Positions 1 through 8,075 of a stretch of DNA of 64,000 bases are shown here, piece by piece (the first letter of the stretch is position 1; the number at the start of each line of letters is the position of its first letter). The notes under the pieces are model-generated. The model was not told where the DNA came from, searched no databases, and was given only the letters and a program-made list of their open reading frames with translations. Origin of the DNA: Phytohabitans aurantiacus (lineage in GTDB: Bacteria > Actinomycetota > Actinomycetes > Mycobacteriales > Micromonosporaceae); assembly GCF_027923225.1 (NCBI RefSeq), contig NZ_BSDI01000057.1, positions 8,181 through 72,180 on the forward strand. Direction: 5' to 3'. The translations under genes and the position numbers were made by a program.

Positions 1-621
1 GAGGCCCTCGTCGGTACGAACCGCGATGCAGCCGTCGCCGGGGCCGCGGTGCCACAGCTGGTGAGCCTTGATCCGCTCGGAAGCGGCGCGGAAGAACGGC
101 AGGACCCGGTCGCGCAGGCCGGGCGGCAATTCCGTGCCGGCGCGATGCGGCTGGTACCGCACGCGCACGGACTCCGCGATCATCGCGTCGACGATTTTGA
201 AGTTGGAGACAAGAAACGTCTCGCCGAGCGTCAGGTCGGGCCGGATGATATTCAACCGGTCACCGGTGGCCCGCTTGACCGCGTCGATCGCCGGTATCGC
301 GTCACGCGACGCCCGCACGTCCGGGTACGCGAAAGCGATGCTCGCCGTGTCATACGCCTCGCCGAGGCGGCCGCTCGTGGCGTCGAGCAACGCGTCGTCC
401 AACGGGCCGTCCCACACCGTCATCAGGTGGTGCAGGCCGCGTGCCAACTCCCGCGACGCGGGCGGCGCCGAGAGCCGGTTGAGACTGAAACCGTATCTGC
501 GCGCCGCCTCGCCCGCGAGATGCACAAGGCGGTCACGCACCCCGAGCCGATCGTGGACGACCAAGTCGACAGCCGCCTCTTCCCGGGTGAGTTTTGTCGC
601 GTAGTCATAACTATCGGCCAT
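1..621 (-). CDS. Hypothetical protein, C-terminus beyond window
   Basis: An open frame on the minus strand starts at an ATG at 621 and runs off the left edge, giving at least 207 residues. It is soluble-looking, with no signal peptide or membrane segment. Recognisable stretches are YPDVRASRDAIPAIDAVKRA, LNIIRPDLTLGETFLVSNFK and GDGCIAVRTDEGL at the edge. Codon use looks like that of the neighbours, with strong third-position GC. I do not recognise the family with confidence; the last stretch is faintly like the core of class II aldolases, but that is a guess. The gene is divergent from the dienelactone hydrolase gene, with about 150 bp between them. Coding status is well supported, function is not. 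Confidence 0.6.
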   Translation of the reverse strand, partial: MADSYDYATKLTREEAAVDLVVHDRLGVRDRLVHLAGEAARRYGFSLNRLSAPPASRELARGLHHLMTVWDGPLDDALLDATSGRLGEAYDTASIAFAYPDVRASRDAIPAIDAVKRATGDRLNIIRPDLTLGETFLVSNFKIVDAMIAESVRVRYQPHRAGTELPPGLRDRVLPFFRAASERIKAHQLWHRGPGDGCIAVRTDEGL

Positions 622-775
622 GCGCCTCACGACACTCCGGTTGTGCGACGAACAAGCAACCATCGTAACGGCGAATGTCAATGTTGACCTATATCGGTTT
701 GACCGTAGAGGCTCATATGACATCGAAGGGCATTATTGTCGTTTCGGAGACCGGTCACAATCTGAGGGAGGGGCC

Positions 776-1675
776 ATGACGGAGCTTCAGCGGTACCTCG
801 CCGAGGAGGTCGCGGAGGACCTCGCCGACGGGATCATCACGCGACGCGAGGCGGTGCGCCGGCTGGGCCTGCTCGGCGTGACCGGCGCGGCGGCGACGGG
901 GTTGCTGGCCACGTTCGCGGCCACCCCGGCGGCCGCGAGCACGCAGACCCGAGGCGGCGGGCACGGCTCGTCCGAGACCACCTGGGCGCCCGTCCCCCGC
1001 GAGTCGATCACGTTCGCCGGTCCGCGCGGGCCGCTGCTGGCCGCCTGGGCACCCGCCGCGAAGCCGCGCGGCGGCGTCCTGGTCATCCACGAAAACCGCG
1101 GCCTGACCGAGCACATCCGCACGGTCGCCGGCCGGCTGGCCGCCAGCGGATACTCGGCGCTGGCCCTCGACCTGCTCTCCGAAGAGGGCGGCACCGGCGC
1201 GTTCCCCGGCGAGGCCGAGGTCGCGGCCGCCCTGTCGACCATCCCGCCGGAACGTTTCGTCGCCGACATGAAGGCCAGCGTCACCGAGCTCAAGCGCCGG
1301 GTGCGCGGCAAGAAGCTGGCCGCGATCGGGTTCTGCTTCGGCGGAGCCATGGTGTGGCGCCTGCTCGCCTCCAGCGAGCCGCGCCTGGCGGCGGCCGCGC
1401 CGTTCTACGGCCCGTTCCCGACCGACGGCGACCTGTCCGGCTCCCGCGCGGCGGTCCTCGGCGTCTACGGCGGCCTCGACACGCGCGTCAACGCGACCCT
1501 GCCCGCGGCCAAAGCGGCGCTCGAAGCGGTCAGGCTGCGGTACGAGCTGCTGACATTCAGCGAGGCCGACCACGCGTTCTTCAACGACACCGGCGCCCGC
1601 TTCAACCCCCACGCCGCGACCGAGGCCTGGCACCGCGTCCTGACCTGGTTCGACGCGGCCACAAGCCACCATTAG
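776..1675 (+). CDS. Tat-exported dienelactone hydrolase family protein
   Basis: An alpha/beta-hydrolase of the dienelactone hydrolase family, 299 residues. The start is the ATG preceded by GAGGGAGGGG; the upstream extension of the frame has no good ribosome site. The N-terminus has a twin-arginine region (TRREAVRRLG, residues 22-31), a hydrophobic stretch and a likely cleavage near AAAS at about 55, so it is probably exported by Tat. The fold body carries HENRG (104-108) and the expected triad: Cys187 in GFCFGG, Asp235 in GGLDTRV and His266 in DHAFFND. The cysteine nucleophile is typical of the family. The substrate is unknown. The gene is monocistronic, followed by repeats and a convergent gene. 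Confidence 0.88.
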   Translation: MTELQRYLAEEVAEDLADGIITRREAVRRLGLLGVTGAAATGLLATFAATPAAASTQTRGGGHGSSETTWAPVPRESITFAGPRGPLLAAWAPAAKPRGGVLVIHENRGLTEHIRTVAGRLAASGYSALALDLLSEEGGTGAFPGEAEVAAALSTIPPERFVADMKASVTELKRRVRGKKLAAIGFCFGGAMVWRLLASSEPRLAAAAPFYGPFPTDGDLSGSRAAVLGVYGGLDTRVNATLPAAKAALEAVRLRYELLTFSEADHAFFNDTGARFNPHAATEAWHRVLTWFDAATSHH

Positions 1676-1686
1676 AAAGAGAATTT

Positions 1687-1745
1687 GAGCTACCGCGACG
1701 CCCGCCGCGGTCAAGACCGTCGCTCCCGCGGCCTCACCCTCCGCG
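1687..1745 (+). repeat. Dispersed repeat family B, copy 1
   Basis: About 60 bp beginning GAGCTACCGCGACG, followed by a near-complementary GCCGCGGT and then a conserved tail ending CCTCACCCTCCGCG. Similar copies lie at 31516, at 31714 in reverse orientation, and at 56244. This copy starts 11 bp after the hydrolase stop codon, so its hairpin could end transcription, but the conservation extends beyond the hairpin. Confidence 0.7.
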
Positions 1746-1764
1746 TTCCCACGCCCGACACGCC

Positions 1765-1939
1765 GATCAAGGACGAACGCACGCGGTTTGATCTCTTCTC
1801 CGCGCACGTCCGCCCCCAGGCCAACCCAACACGGCGTGTCGCCACGCCCCACACGCCGATCAAGGGCGAATGCACGTGGTTTGATCTCTTTCCGCGTGCA
1901 TTCGCCCTTGATCCATGCGAATGCCCTTGATCGGCGCGC
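1765..1939 (+). repeat. Dispersed repeat family A, locus 1 (two units)
   Basis: Two units start with GATCAAGG at 1765 and 1858, 93 bp apart. Each reads GATCAAGG(A/G)CGAA(C/T)GCACG, then GTTTGATCTCTT. A GGCGTGTCGCCACGCC near-palindrome lies between the units. The second unit closes as a perfect 19-bp inverted repeat, GATCAAGGGCGAATGCACG (1858-1876) against its complement (1895-1913) with an 18-nt loop, followed by a second CCTTGATCGG. The locus lies between convergent genes. Short frames through it are not genes. Confidence 0.8.
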
Positions 1940-1974
1940 ACCGCGCAGGGCGCGGCGACACGCTGCCCCAGCCG

Positions 1975-2210
1975 GGCTCGCGCACAGCGCGGCTGGCGCA
2001 CAGCGCGGCTCGCGCACAGCGCGGCTCGCGCACAGCGCGGCTCGCGCACAGCGCGGCTCGCGCACAGGCCGGGTCACGCACAGGCCGGGTCACGCACAGG
2101 CCGGGTCACGCGCGGGCCGGGTCGGGGCGGCGAGGCGGGGCGCGCACAGGCCGGGTCGCGCGCGGGCCGGGTCGGGGCGGGTTGCGCGCGGGCCGGGTCG
2201 GGGCGGCGAG
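1975..2210. repeat. GC-rich tandem repeat array
   Basis: A 16-bp tandem repeat of the type CTCGCGCACAGCGCGG runs for about seven units. It grades into GGGTCACGCACAGGCC units and then into looser GCGGGCCGGGTCGGGG runs. Together with the B and A repeats it fills the 551-bp gap between the convergent genes ending at 1675 and 2227. I see no gene here; open frames across it are repeat artefacts. Confidence 0.75.
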
Positions 2211-2226
2211 GCGGGTGGGGTGACGG

Positions 2227-3354
2227 TCACTGAGGGCTGGGCCAGGCGGCGGACATCAGGGCGCGGGCCAGCCGCGGCTGGCACAGTGCCGGGGTGCTGT
2301 CGACGTACTGGTCGATGGCACCGATCAGCGGCAGCGCCGCCAGGTCGGCGTCCTCGATGCGCGAGACCAGGGCGGCGGCGAACCGGCCGCCGTCGATGAC
2401 CGGGTAGGGGCGGTCGAAGAACGGCCGCCGGGTGGCGTCGACGGGTGGCGCGAGGCCGAGGCGGTTCTGCCACTCGCCGGCCGCCTCGTAGGCGGCGCAC
2501 AGTGCCGCTTGCCGCGGCGCGGCGCCGGCGCTCAGCGCCTCGTCCAGGGCCGCCGCGATGGGCGCCACGCCCGGCAGCCCGGCGAACGCGGTGCCCAGCC
2601 ACTTGCTGTACGGCGGGAAGCGTCGCGCCAACAGCAGGCACAGCCGCATGACCTCACGGGCCATCCGCGCCGCCACCACGCGGCTGCCCACCTCGTCGCC
2701 GGCTTCGGCGGTGCGGCCGACGAACGGCTCCTCCTCGCCGATCCGCGCCCACTGGCAGGCCAGCAGGTAGCGCCAGACGTCGTCCGGGTACCAGCTGAGC
2801 GCCGCCCGCACCGCGCTCAGCTCGCCGATACCGTCGTAAAATACGTCTCCGCCGGTGACCTCCGCGAACCGTTGCGCCGGCGTGGCCAGCCAGTCCAGGA
2901 TCGTGACGCCCGCACGCGGGTCGAAGCCCAGCAGCTCGCCGCACCAGGCGCCCACGTCGGTGACCACCACCCGGTGGGCGACCGGCCCGTCGGTGGCCGC
3001 CATCACCCGCACCGGCCCTTCGGCGGGAGCGAAGTGCGTCGGCCAGCCCCGGAACCGCTTCGGCAGCCGCGCCGCCAGCAACGCCGAGATCTCGTCGCGG
3101 TGCCGCGCCGCGTCGCTCGGTGCCACGAACAGCTCCAGCCGTGGCCCCCAGTCGTGGTCCACCGACCGTTCGCTGTCGAAGCCCGCCGCGTCCGAGCCCG
3201 GCCCGACCCGCGCGGCCGCGTACCGCAGGCCCGGAAACGCCTCGTCCAGCAACGGGCGAACCGCTTCGGCGTAGAACGCCCGGCACAGCGTCAGCCCGGG
3301 CAGGAATGGCGGGTACACCGAGCCACCGTAGAGCCGCCGGCTCGACGCCGTCAC
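2227..3354 (-). CDS. DUF4037 domain-containing protein
   Basis: A 375-residue soluble protein. Near the N-terminus it has the nucleotidyltransferase-like signature VGPGSDAAGFDSERSVDHDW followed by GPRLELF, which matches the start of the DUF4037 family. The rest is helical and includes VTILDWLATPAQRF, YPDDVWRYLLACQW, FPPYSKWLG and a C-terminal DQYVDSTP. Family members have been related to minimal nucleotidyltransferases, but no substrate is established; here the GS...D.D pattern is kept. The start is 26 bp from the start of the divergent lipoprotein-like gene, so the two probably share a promoter region. Confidence 0.85.
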   Translation of the reverse strand: MTASSRRLYGGSVYPPFLPGLTLCRAFYAEAVRPLLDEAFPGLRYAAARVGPGSDAAGFDSERSVDHDWGPRLELFVAPSDAARHRDEISALLAARLPKRFRGWPTHFAPAEGPVRVMAATDGPVAHRVVVTDVGAWCGELLGFDPRAGVTILDWLATPAQRFAEVTGGDVFYDGIGELSAVRAALSWYPDDVWRYLLACQWARIGEEEPFVGRTAEAGDEVGSRVVAARMAREVMRLCLLLARRFPPYSKWLGTAFAGLPGVAPIAAALDEALSAGAAPRQAALCAAYEAAGEWQNRLGLAPPVDATRRPFFDRPYPVIDGGRFAAALVSRIEDADLAALPLIGAIDQYVDSTPALCQPRLARALMSAAWPSPQ

Positions 3355-3379
3355 CGCATTTGCCGCCCGCCGTTAGAGT

Positions 3380-3853
3380 GTGCCGGTGATCGGCCGGTTA
3401 GGGGTGGCGGCAGCCGTCCAGGTGCTGCTGCTGGGTGCCGGCGTGAGCGCCTGCGACTCCTGTGCCGGCGAGGTGGCCGATGCGGAAGCCAAGGTGCACA
3501 CCGATCGGCGCTGGACCGAGCAGGACCTTCCCGGCATCGGGCAGTACGTCGAGGTGCACTGGCAGGGGCGGGCTCTCGGCGACGCGTGCTCCCGCGTGCC
3601 GGGCCCGACGGACTGGGAGTACCAGGGTCTCGTGCGGATGCGGGCGGAGCAGGCCCAGTCGCTCCTCGCGGCGTACGAGTGGACGGTGGCGGCGCCGGGG
3701 CCGTTGTGGCCCGCGCTACAACCGTTGGTGCCGGCCGGTGTCGAGTGGCAGCGTAGTGAGCGCTACGAGGAGGCGCTCGACGGCCAGGGCCGCCCCGCCG
3801 ACGTCTACCTGTCCCCCGGCGACGCCCTGGTCTACTTCTCCATCCAAAGCTGA
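3380..3853 (+). CDS. Small putative lipoprotein
   Basis: A 157-residue protein with a short hydrophobic N-terminus (VAAAVQVLLLGAGVSAC) ending in a lipobox-like VSAC at Cys25, so it is a likely lipoprotein or secreted protein. The mature part is acidic and contains DLPGIGQYVEVHWQ and a C-terminal DVYLSPGDALVYFSIQS. I do not recognise the family. The start is a GTG; another GTG two codons downstream is equally possible. The next gene begins 37 bp after the stop on the same strand, so they may be cotranscribed. Confidence 0.6.
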   Translation: MPVIGRLGVAAAVQVLLLGAGVSACDSCAGEVADAEAKVHTDRRWTEQDLPGIGQYVEVHWQGRALGDACSRVPGPTDWEYQGLVRMRAEQAQSLLAAYEWTVAAPGPLWPALQPLVPAGVEWQRSERYEEALDGQGRPADVYLSPGDALVYFSIQS

Positions 3854-3890
3854 ACCCTCCAAAGCTGAGCGCTCCAGAGCTGAGGTCACG

Positions 3891-4832
3891 GTGGCTCGAG
3901 TCTTGACCGTCGTTTGTTGGGCACTGGCCGCGCCGGGGCTGCTGTGGGCGGCCGTACGGCTGTTCGGGCTGGAGCGCGGGCCCTTGGTGCAGCTGCTCGC
4001 CTTCACCCCGTACGTCGCCGGCTGGAGCCTGGTCCCGCTGGCGCTTGCCCTCGCTTTGCGGCGCTGGGGTCCGGCGAGCGTGGCGGCGGTCGCCGCGATA
4101 GCGCTCATCGGCGTTGTGGTGCCCCGCGCGGTCGGCGGTTCGGACGGCACGAACGGGCCGGCGCTGCGGGTGCTCACCGCCAACCTGCTCGCCGGCGCCG
4201 CCGACATTCCCGCGCTGGTGGCGATCGTCCGCGAGCGGGCAGTGGACGTGCTGGCGGTACAGGAGTTCACGCCGGACGCGGCGGCCGAGCTCGACCGGCA
4301 CGGGCTGGCCGAACTGATGCCCCACCGGTGCCTCAACCCGATCGTCGGCACCGAGGGATCCGGCCTGTACTCGCGCCATCCGCTCACCGACACCGGTGTA
4401 CGGCACAACGAGGGCGGCTTCACCCAGGCGTACGGCACGGTGCGGGTGCCCGGCGGGGCACACCCGGTCGTGGAGTCGGTGCACCCGGCGGCGCCGTACT
4501 CGCTGGCGATGCTCGGCCTGTGGCGCACCGACCTGGCGGGCCAGTCGAAGGCCACACCGGACGGTCCACTTCGGATACTGGCCGGCGACTTCAACGCCAC
4601 ATTGGACCACGCGCCCTTGCGCGACCTGCTCGCCTCCGGCTACCGCGACGCCGCAGACGCCGCCGGGGCGGGCCTGACCGGCACGTGGGGCCCGTACGAC
4701 GGCGACCGGATACCGCCGGTCACGATCGACCACGTCCTGGTCGATCGCCGGATCGGCGTGCGCGAGGTGCGGGTGTACCCGGTGCCCGGCAGCGACCACC
4801 GTGCCGTTCTGGCCGAACTCACCCTCCCTTGA
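3891..4832 (+). CDS. Membrane-anchored endonuclease/exonuclease/phosphatase family protein
   Basis: A 313-residue protein with three predicted membrane segments in roughly the first 85 residues, then an EEP (DNase I-like) domain. The metal and catalytic motifs are visible in order: RVLTANLL, VDVLAVQEF, GSGLYSRHPL, ILAGDFNAT, TIDHVLVDRR and the terminal GSDHRAVLAEL. The Asn, Glu, Asp-x-Asn and Asp-His positions of the family are all present, so it should be active. The substrate could be nucleic acid or a phosphoester outside the membrane. The start is the GTG just after GCTGAGGTCACG; upstream codons of the frame overlap the previous gene and are not needed. Confidence 0.85.
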   Translation: MARVLTVVCWALAAPGLLWAAVRLFGLERGPLVQLLAFTPYVAGWSLVPLALALALRRWGPASVAAVAAIALIGVVVPRAVGGSDGTNGPALRVLTANLLAGAADIPALVAIVRERAVDVLAVQEFTPDAAAELDRHGLAELMPHRCLNPIVGTEGSGLYSRHPLTDTGVRHNEGGFTQAYGTVRVPGGAHPVVESVHPAAPYSLAMLGLWRTDLAGQSKATPDGPLRILAGDFNATLDHAPLRDLLASGYRDAADAAGAGLTGTWGPYDGDRIPPVTIDHVLVDRRIGVREVRVYPVPGSDHRAVLAELTLP

Positions 4833-4932
4833 CGTAAATCCCGCCTTTCCCATCGACTGGATAGATGTGGCCGACATCCCAAACAGCGCCCCCGCGTTGA
4901 CAGGTCGTTGCGCCGCCGTGAACGATCGAGGC

Positions 4933-5013
4933 ATGACACAGCAGGCCGAGCTCCTCACCGCCTGCCTGGTGATCGACCTGGTTCGGTATGCCAGCGCGCG
5001 CTGTCCCCGCTGA
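4933..5013 (+). CDS. Putative leader peptide (26 aa) upstream of the winged-helix regulator
   Basis: A 26-codon frame, MTQQAELLTACLVIDLVRYA followed by SARCPR. It fits the pattern of short actinobacterial leader peptides with a C-terminal ...DL.R..SA.CR motif that precede regulated operons, often sulfur-related ones. A TTGACA lies at 4897-4902 and a 17-bp spacer would put transcription start at or next to the ATG, so the peptide may be leaderless. Its stop is 49 bp before the start of the regulator gene. It is too short for codon statistics; the call rests on the motif and the position. Confidence 0.5.
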   Translation: MTQQAELLTACLVIDLVRYASARCPR

Positions 5014-5062
5014 CGCGCCCGCACGCCACCGGCCAGTCCCTCTCTCTCCACCTGGAGTCCTC

Positions 5063-5563
5063 ATGTCGATCGCCACCCTGCCCACCCACGCGCCCGTCAC
5101 CCTCGCCGTCAGGCTCTCCCTTCCCGGCGAGGCCAGCCTCCAGCCGGAGACCCGGCAGCTCCTGCAGACCCTGCGCGAGCTGGCCGAGCGCTCCAACGAG
5201 GTCACGATCCAGGCATTGTCCGAGCTCGCGACGGCGCCGGAGGCCACCGAGCAGTCGGAGCACGAGCCGGTGCGGATCCTGCCCGACTCGCGCGACGCCT
5301 ACCGCGGCGCGGCTCCACTGTCGCTGACGCGCGTGGAGTTCGACCTGCTGCTGTTCCTCGCCGAGAACCCGCGCCGGGCGTTCACCCGCCCGCAGCTGCT
5401 CGCCGCCGTCTGGGGTCATACCCACGCGAGCGGGCGCACGGTCGACGTCCACATCAGACGGTTGCGGGCGAAGATCGGCGAGGAGCTGCCGCTGATCACG
5501 ACGGTGTACGGCATCGGCTACCGCCTGCACGACCGGGCCCCGATCGTGGTCGAACGGCGATAG
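5063..5563 (+). CDS. Winged-helix transcriptional regulator (OmpR/PhoB-type DNA-binding domain)
   Basis: A 166-residue protein without a receiver domain. The N-terminal 70 residues are family-specific (LAVRLSLPGEASLQPETRQL), and residues about 80-160 form an OmpR-type winged helix: LSLTRVEFDLLLFLAENPRR, FTRPQLLAAVWG, RTVDVHIRRLRAKIG and TVYGIGYRL. The start is the ATG after CCTGGAGTCCTC; an in-frame upstream start would overlap the leader peptide. Orphan winged-helix proteins of this type behind a leader peptide are known in actinomycetes, but their targets are not generally established. It probably regulates itself or the haloperoxidase-like gene downstream. Confidence 0.8.
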   Translation: MSIATLPTHAPVTLAVRLSLPGEASLQPETRQLLQTLRELAERSNEVTIQALSELATAPEATEQSEHEPVRILPDSRDAYRGAAPLSLTRVEFDLLLFLAENPRRAFTRPQLLAAVWGHTHASGRTVDVHIRRLRAKIGEELPLITTVYGIGYRLHDRAPIVVERR

Positions 5564-5579
5564 CCGGACACTCCCGTAA

Positions 5580-5600
5580 AACCTATTAAGTCTATAGGTT
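5580..5600. promoter_or_regulatory. Inverted repeat upstream of the haloperoxidase-like gene
   Basis: AACCTAT-TAAGTCT-ATAGGTT is a 7-bp perfect inverted repeat with a 7-bp centre, in an AT-rich patch that stands out from the local GC. It lies 41 bp before the next ATG and 17 bp after the regulator stop. It could be an operator for the winged-helix protein just upstream; this is inference from position. Confidence 0.45.
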
Positions 5601-5641
5601 AGCTATGGACATCGACGCGTGAGCGCCATACGTTACGACGC

Positions 5642-6877
5642 ATGGATCGCTCTCTCACCACCCTGTCCCGGCGCCGGCTGGTAGTGGCCGCCGCCGGGAC
5701 CACGCTCGCGGCCACGCTCGGCTCCACGAAAGCGATCGCCGCACCGGCCACAGTGGACACCGTCCTGGAGTGGTACGACGTGACCGCCGGCGCGATCGCC
5801 ACCGGTACCCGGCCGCAGGTGGCCAGCAGCCGGGCCTGGGCGATCGCCTGGCTGGCCGCGGCTCGCGCCGCCGGTACCGGCCCTGGCGGCGCCTACCGGG
5901 ACGCGGCGCTCGCGTCGGCGGTACACGAATCGCTCAGTGCCCTGCTCCCGGACAGCGCGTCCGCGCTGGACGCCGCGCTCGCGACCACGCTGGCGCGCCT
6001 TCCGGCCGGGCCGGCCCGCGACCACGGCGTCGCCGCCGGGCTGGCCGAGGCGCGGGCCCTGCTGGCGAGCCGCGCCGGCGACGGCCTGGAGACGGCCGCG
6101 GCGGTGAACGCTCCGTTCCCGACGCCCGCACCCGATCCGGGGATCTGGCAGCCGACGCCACCGGCGTTCACCCCGGCGCAGCAGGCCGGCAACCGCCTCG
6201 CCAGGCCGTTCCTGCTCAGCCGCGCCGACCAGTACCGGCCGGGGCCGCCACCCGCGCTGGGCTCGGCGCGATACCTGGCGGACCTGGCCGAGGTGCGCGA
6301 CTACGGTGGGGCGGCGAGCACGCTGCGGACCCAGGCCCAGGCGGACACGGCCACGTTCTGGCTGGGCTCGTCGCTGGTGCTGTACACGGGTGTGCTGCGC
6401 GCGGCGGTCGCCCAGTCACCGCGGGGCACGGCCTGGCGGGCCAGGCTCGTGGCGCTGTTCCACGTGGCCCTGGTCGACACCCAGATCGCCACCTCCGACG
6501 CCAAGTACGCGTACCTGCGGTGGCGGCCCGTCACCGCAATCCGGGCGACCGAGGATCCGGCGTGGACCCCGTTTCACACGACGCCCGCGCACCCCGACTA
6601 CCCGAGCGGCCACAACACCTACTCCGGCGCCGCCGAGCAGGTGCTGACCGCGCTGATCGGGCCGCGCTCGCGGGCACCGTTCACAATCGACAGTCCGAGT
6701 CAGCCGGGCGCCACGCGCACCTACACGTCGTGGAAGCCGCTCAGCGACGAGAACGTCGACGCCCGGGTCTGGTCGGGCATCCACACTCGCGCCGCCGACG
6801 AGGTCGGCATCCGCCTGGGCAAGGCGGTGGCCGCACACGCGATCCGGAACGCGGGGCGCCTGCTTCACCGGAGCTGA
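5642..6877 (+). CDS. Vanadium-dependent haloperoxidase / PAP2-superfamily protein, Tat-exported
   Basis: A 411-residue protein with a Tat-type leader (SRRRLVVAAAGTTLAATLG, cleavage near IAAPA at about 34). The C-terminal half has the vanadate/phosphate-site motifs of the haloperoxidase/PAP2 superfamily: KYAYLRWRPVTAIR, HPDYPSGHNTYSG with His324, and RVWSGIHTRAADEVG with His381. These supply the basic and histidine residues expected to hold vanadate or phosphate. Actinobacterial secreted members are mostly uncharacterised, and halogenating and acid-phosphatase activities cannot be told apart by eye. The gene ends 13 bp inside the convergent small membrane-protein gene. Confidence 0.85.
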   Translation: MDRSLTTLSRRRLVVAAAGTTLAATLGSTKAIAAPATVDTVLEWYDVTAGAIATGTRPQVASSRAWAIAWLAAARAAGTGPGGAYRDAALASAVHESLSALLPDSASALDAALATTLARLPAGPARDHGVAAGLAEARALLASRAGDGLETAAAVNAPFPTPAPDPGIWQPTPPAFTPAQQAGNRLARPFLLSRADQYRPGPPPALGSARYLADLAEVRDYGGAASTLRTQAQADTATFWLGSSLVLYTGVLRAAVAQSPRGTAWRARLVALFHVALVDTQIATSDAKYAYLRWRPVTAIRATEDPAWTPFHTTPAHPDYPSGHNTYSGAAEQVLTALIGPRSRAPFTIDSPSQPGATRTYTSWKPLSDENVDARVWSGIHTRAADEVGIRLGKAVAAHAIRNAGRLLHRS

Positions 6878-7119
6878 GGGCCCGGCTCGCGACGCGCGCC
6901 CACCAACACTCCATTGAGGGCGATCACCAGCCAGATCCCGTTGAGGGTCGCCGACGGCCAGGCGCCGTGGACCAGCGCGTTGACCGCGAGGCCGACCGAG
7001 CCGAGCAGGTTCATCGCCTGGAACGCCCGGCCGGCGGCGATCCTGCCCATCGACAGCAACAGGTACGCCAGCAGCAGCACCGCCGCCCCGCCCCACCCGG
7101 CGACCTCGGCGAGGATCAT
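6865..7119 (-). CDS. Small membrane protein, CBU_0592-like
   Basis: An 84-residue protein with two to three hydrophobic segments (AVLLLAYLLLSMG, FQAMNLLGSVGLAVNALVHG, LNGIWLVIALNGVLVG) and the N-x-x-G-S and NG-W pattern seen in CBU_0592-type domains. Function is unknown. Its start overlaps the stop of the cyclase gene by 4 bp, so translation is coupled and it may belong to the same operon. Confidence 0.72.
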   Translation of the reverse strand: MILAEVAGWGGAAVLLLAYLLLSMGRIAAGRAFQAMNLLGSVGLAVNALVHGAWPSATLNGIWLVIALNGVLVGARREPGPQLR

Positions 7120-8003
7120 TCCGGCACGATCGCGTAGGCGCGGACCGGGAAGGTGCCGAAGTCGCGCACCGGTGCCGGGGCGGCGTGCAGCCGGGCGCCG
7201 GTGTCCGGCAACCGGTCCAGGCCGGTGAGGTGCTCCAGTACCGGGATGCCGGCGGCCAGCAGTCCACTGTGGGCGGGCCGCTCGCCGCCGCTCGCCGTGT
7301 CGTCGATGTTGACGCTGTCGATGCCGACGAGCGCGGCGCCCGCCCTGACCAGTCGCTCAACACCAGCCGCCGTCAGGTATGGCGCTGGCGCCCCATAGTT
7401 CGGCGTACCCCAGTGGGCATCCCAACCGGTGTGCAGCAGGACCGCGGCGCCGGCCACCTCCAGGCCGTCGAACGCCTCCGGGCCGATCCCCCGCGCGCCC
7501 GCCGCGCGCACCACGACCGCCGGCAGGTCGGCCACCGCCGACAGCGGCAGGCCGGCCAGGTCGGTGCCGCCCTCGTACCGGTGGAAGGGGCTGTCGACGT
7601 ACGTGCCGGTGTTGCCGATCATGCTGATCCGGTCGATCGCGAACTCCGTGCCGGGCGCGTAGTGCCCCCGCGAGTCCTCCCGGGTCAGGTGCGGCGTGAT
7701 CTCGGGGCCGGGCAGTCCCGGGTACGTCGTCATGCCGGCCGTGATCACGTGACTGAGGTCGACAAGGCGCCCCTTGGCAGACGGGCCGCCCCGCGATCCC
7801 TTGTGCGGCTCGGCCACCACCCGCACGCTGTCGAACCGCACCTCGCCGACCATCAGCAGCGCCAGGTGCCGCACGAGAAGCCCGCCGAGGACGTCCTCGG
7901 TCACCTCTGGACCCGGCACGTCCAGTCGGAAGTCGCGGACCCGCAGGTCACCGCCGTTGCTGAAGGTCACGGTCGCGTCGAACACCGCTCGGTACTGCGT
8001 CAT
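7116..8003 (-). CDS. Cyclase family protein (kynurenine formamidase-like fold)
   Basis: A 295-residue protein. Residues 1-75 are an extra N-terminal domain (FSNGGDLRVRDFRLDVPG), and residues about 80-295 are a cyclase/KynB-type domain: VDLSHVITAGMTTYPGLPGP, NTGTYVDSPFHRY, VLLHTGWDAHWG, LVGIDSVNIDD and HSGLLAAGIPVLEHLTGLDR. In KynB the metal motif is HxGTHxDxPxH; here the first two histidines are Asn and Tyr, while the Asp, the last His and the downstream H...E pair remain. Chemistry may therefore differ from metal-dependent formamidases. It is divergent from the LysR gene, which probably controls it, and coupled to the small membrane-protein gene. Confidence 0.83.
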   Translation of the reverse strand: MTQYRAVFDATVTFSNGGDLRVRDFRLDVPGPEVTEDVLGGLLVRHLALLMVGEVRFDSVRVVAEPHKGSRGGPSAKGRLVDLSHVITAGMTTYPGLPGPEITPHLTREDSRGHYAPGTEFAIDRISMIGNTGTYVDSPFHRYEGGTDLAGLPLSAVADLPAVVVRAAGARGIGPEAFDGLEVAGAAVLLHTGWDAHWGTPNYGAPAPYLTAAGVERLVRAGAALVGIDSVNIDDTASGGERPAHSGLLAAGIPVLEHLTGLDRLPDTGARLHAAPAPVRDFGTFPVRAYAIVPE

Positions 8004-8075
8004 GCCCCCATCCTCCGCCGCCGCCCGCGTACAGTGAAAGCGAGAATTTCTTCAGGCTGTGTATAGCGTTGCTGC

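Noticed and set aside
1711..2093. Short proteins of the type DQGRMHVVGSLFRVRLPLI encoded at several intergenic loci
   Set aside because: They are translations of family-A repeats in several frames and both strands, without ribosome sites.
4801..5013. A 70-codon protein ending at the leader peptide stop
   Set aside because: The first 44 codons overlap the EEP gene end and promoter; only the last 26 codons fit a known leader-peptide pattern.
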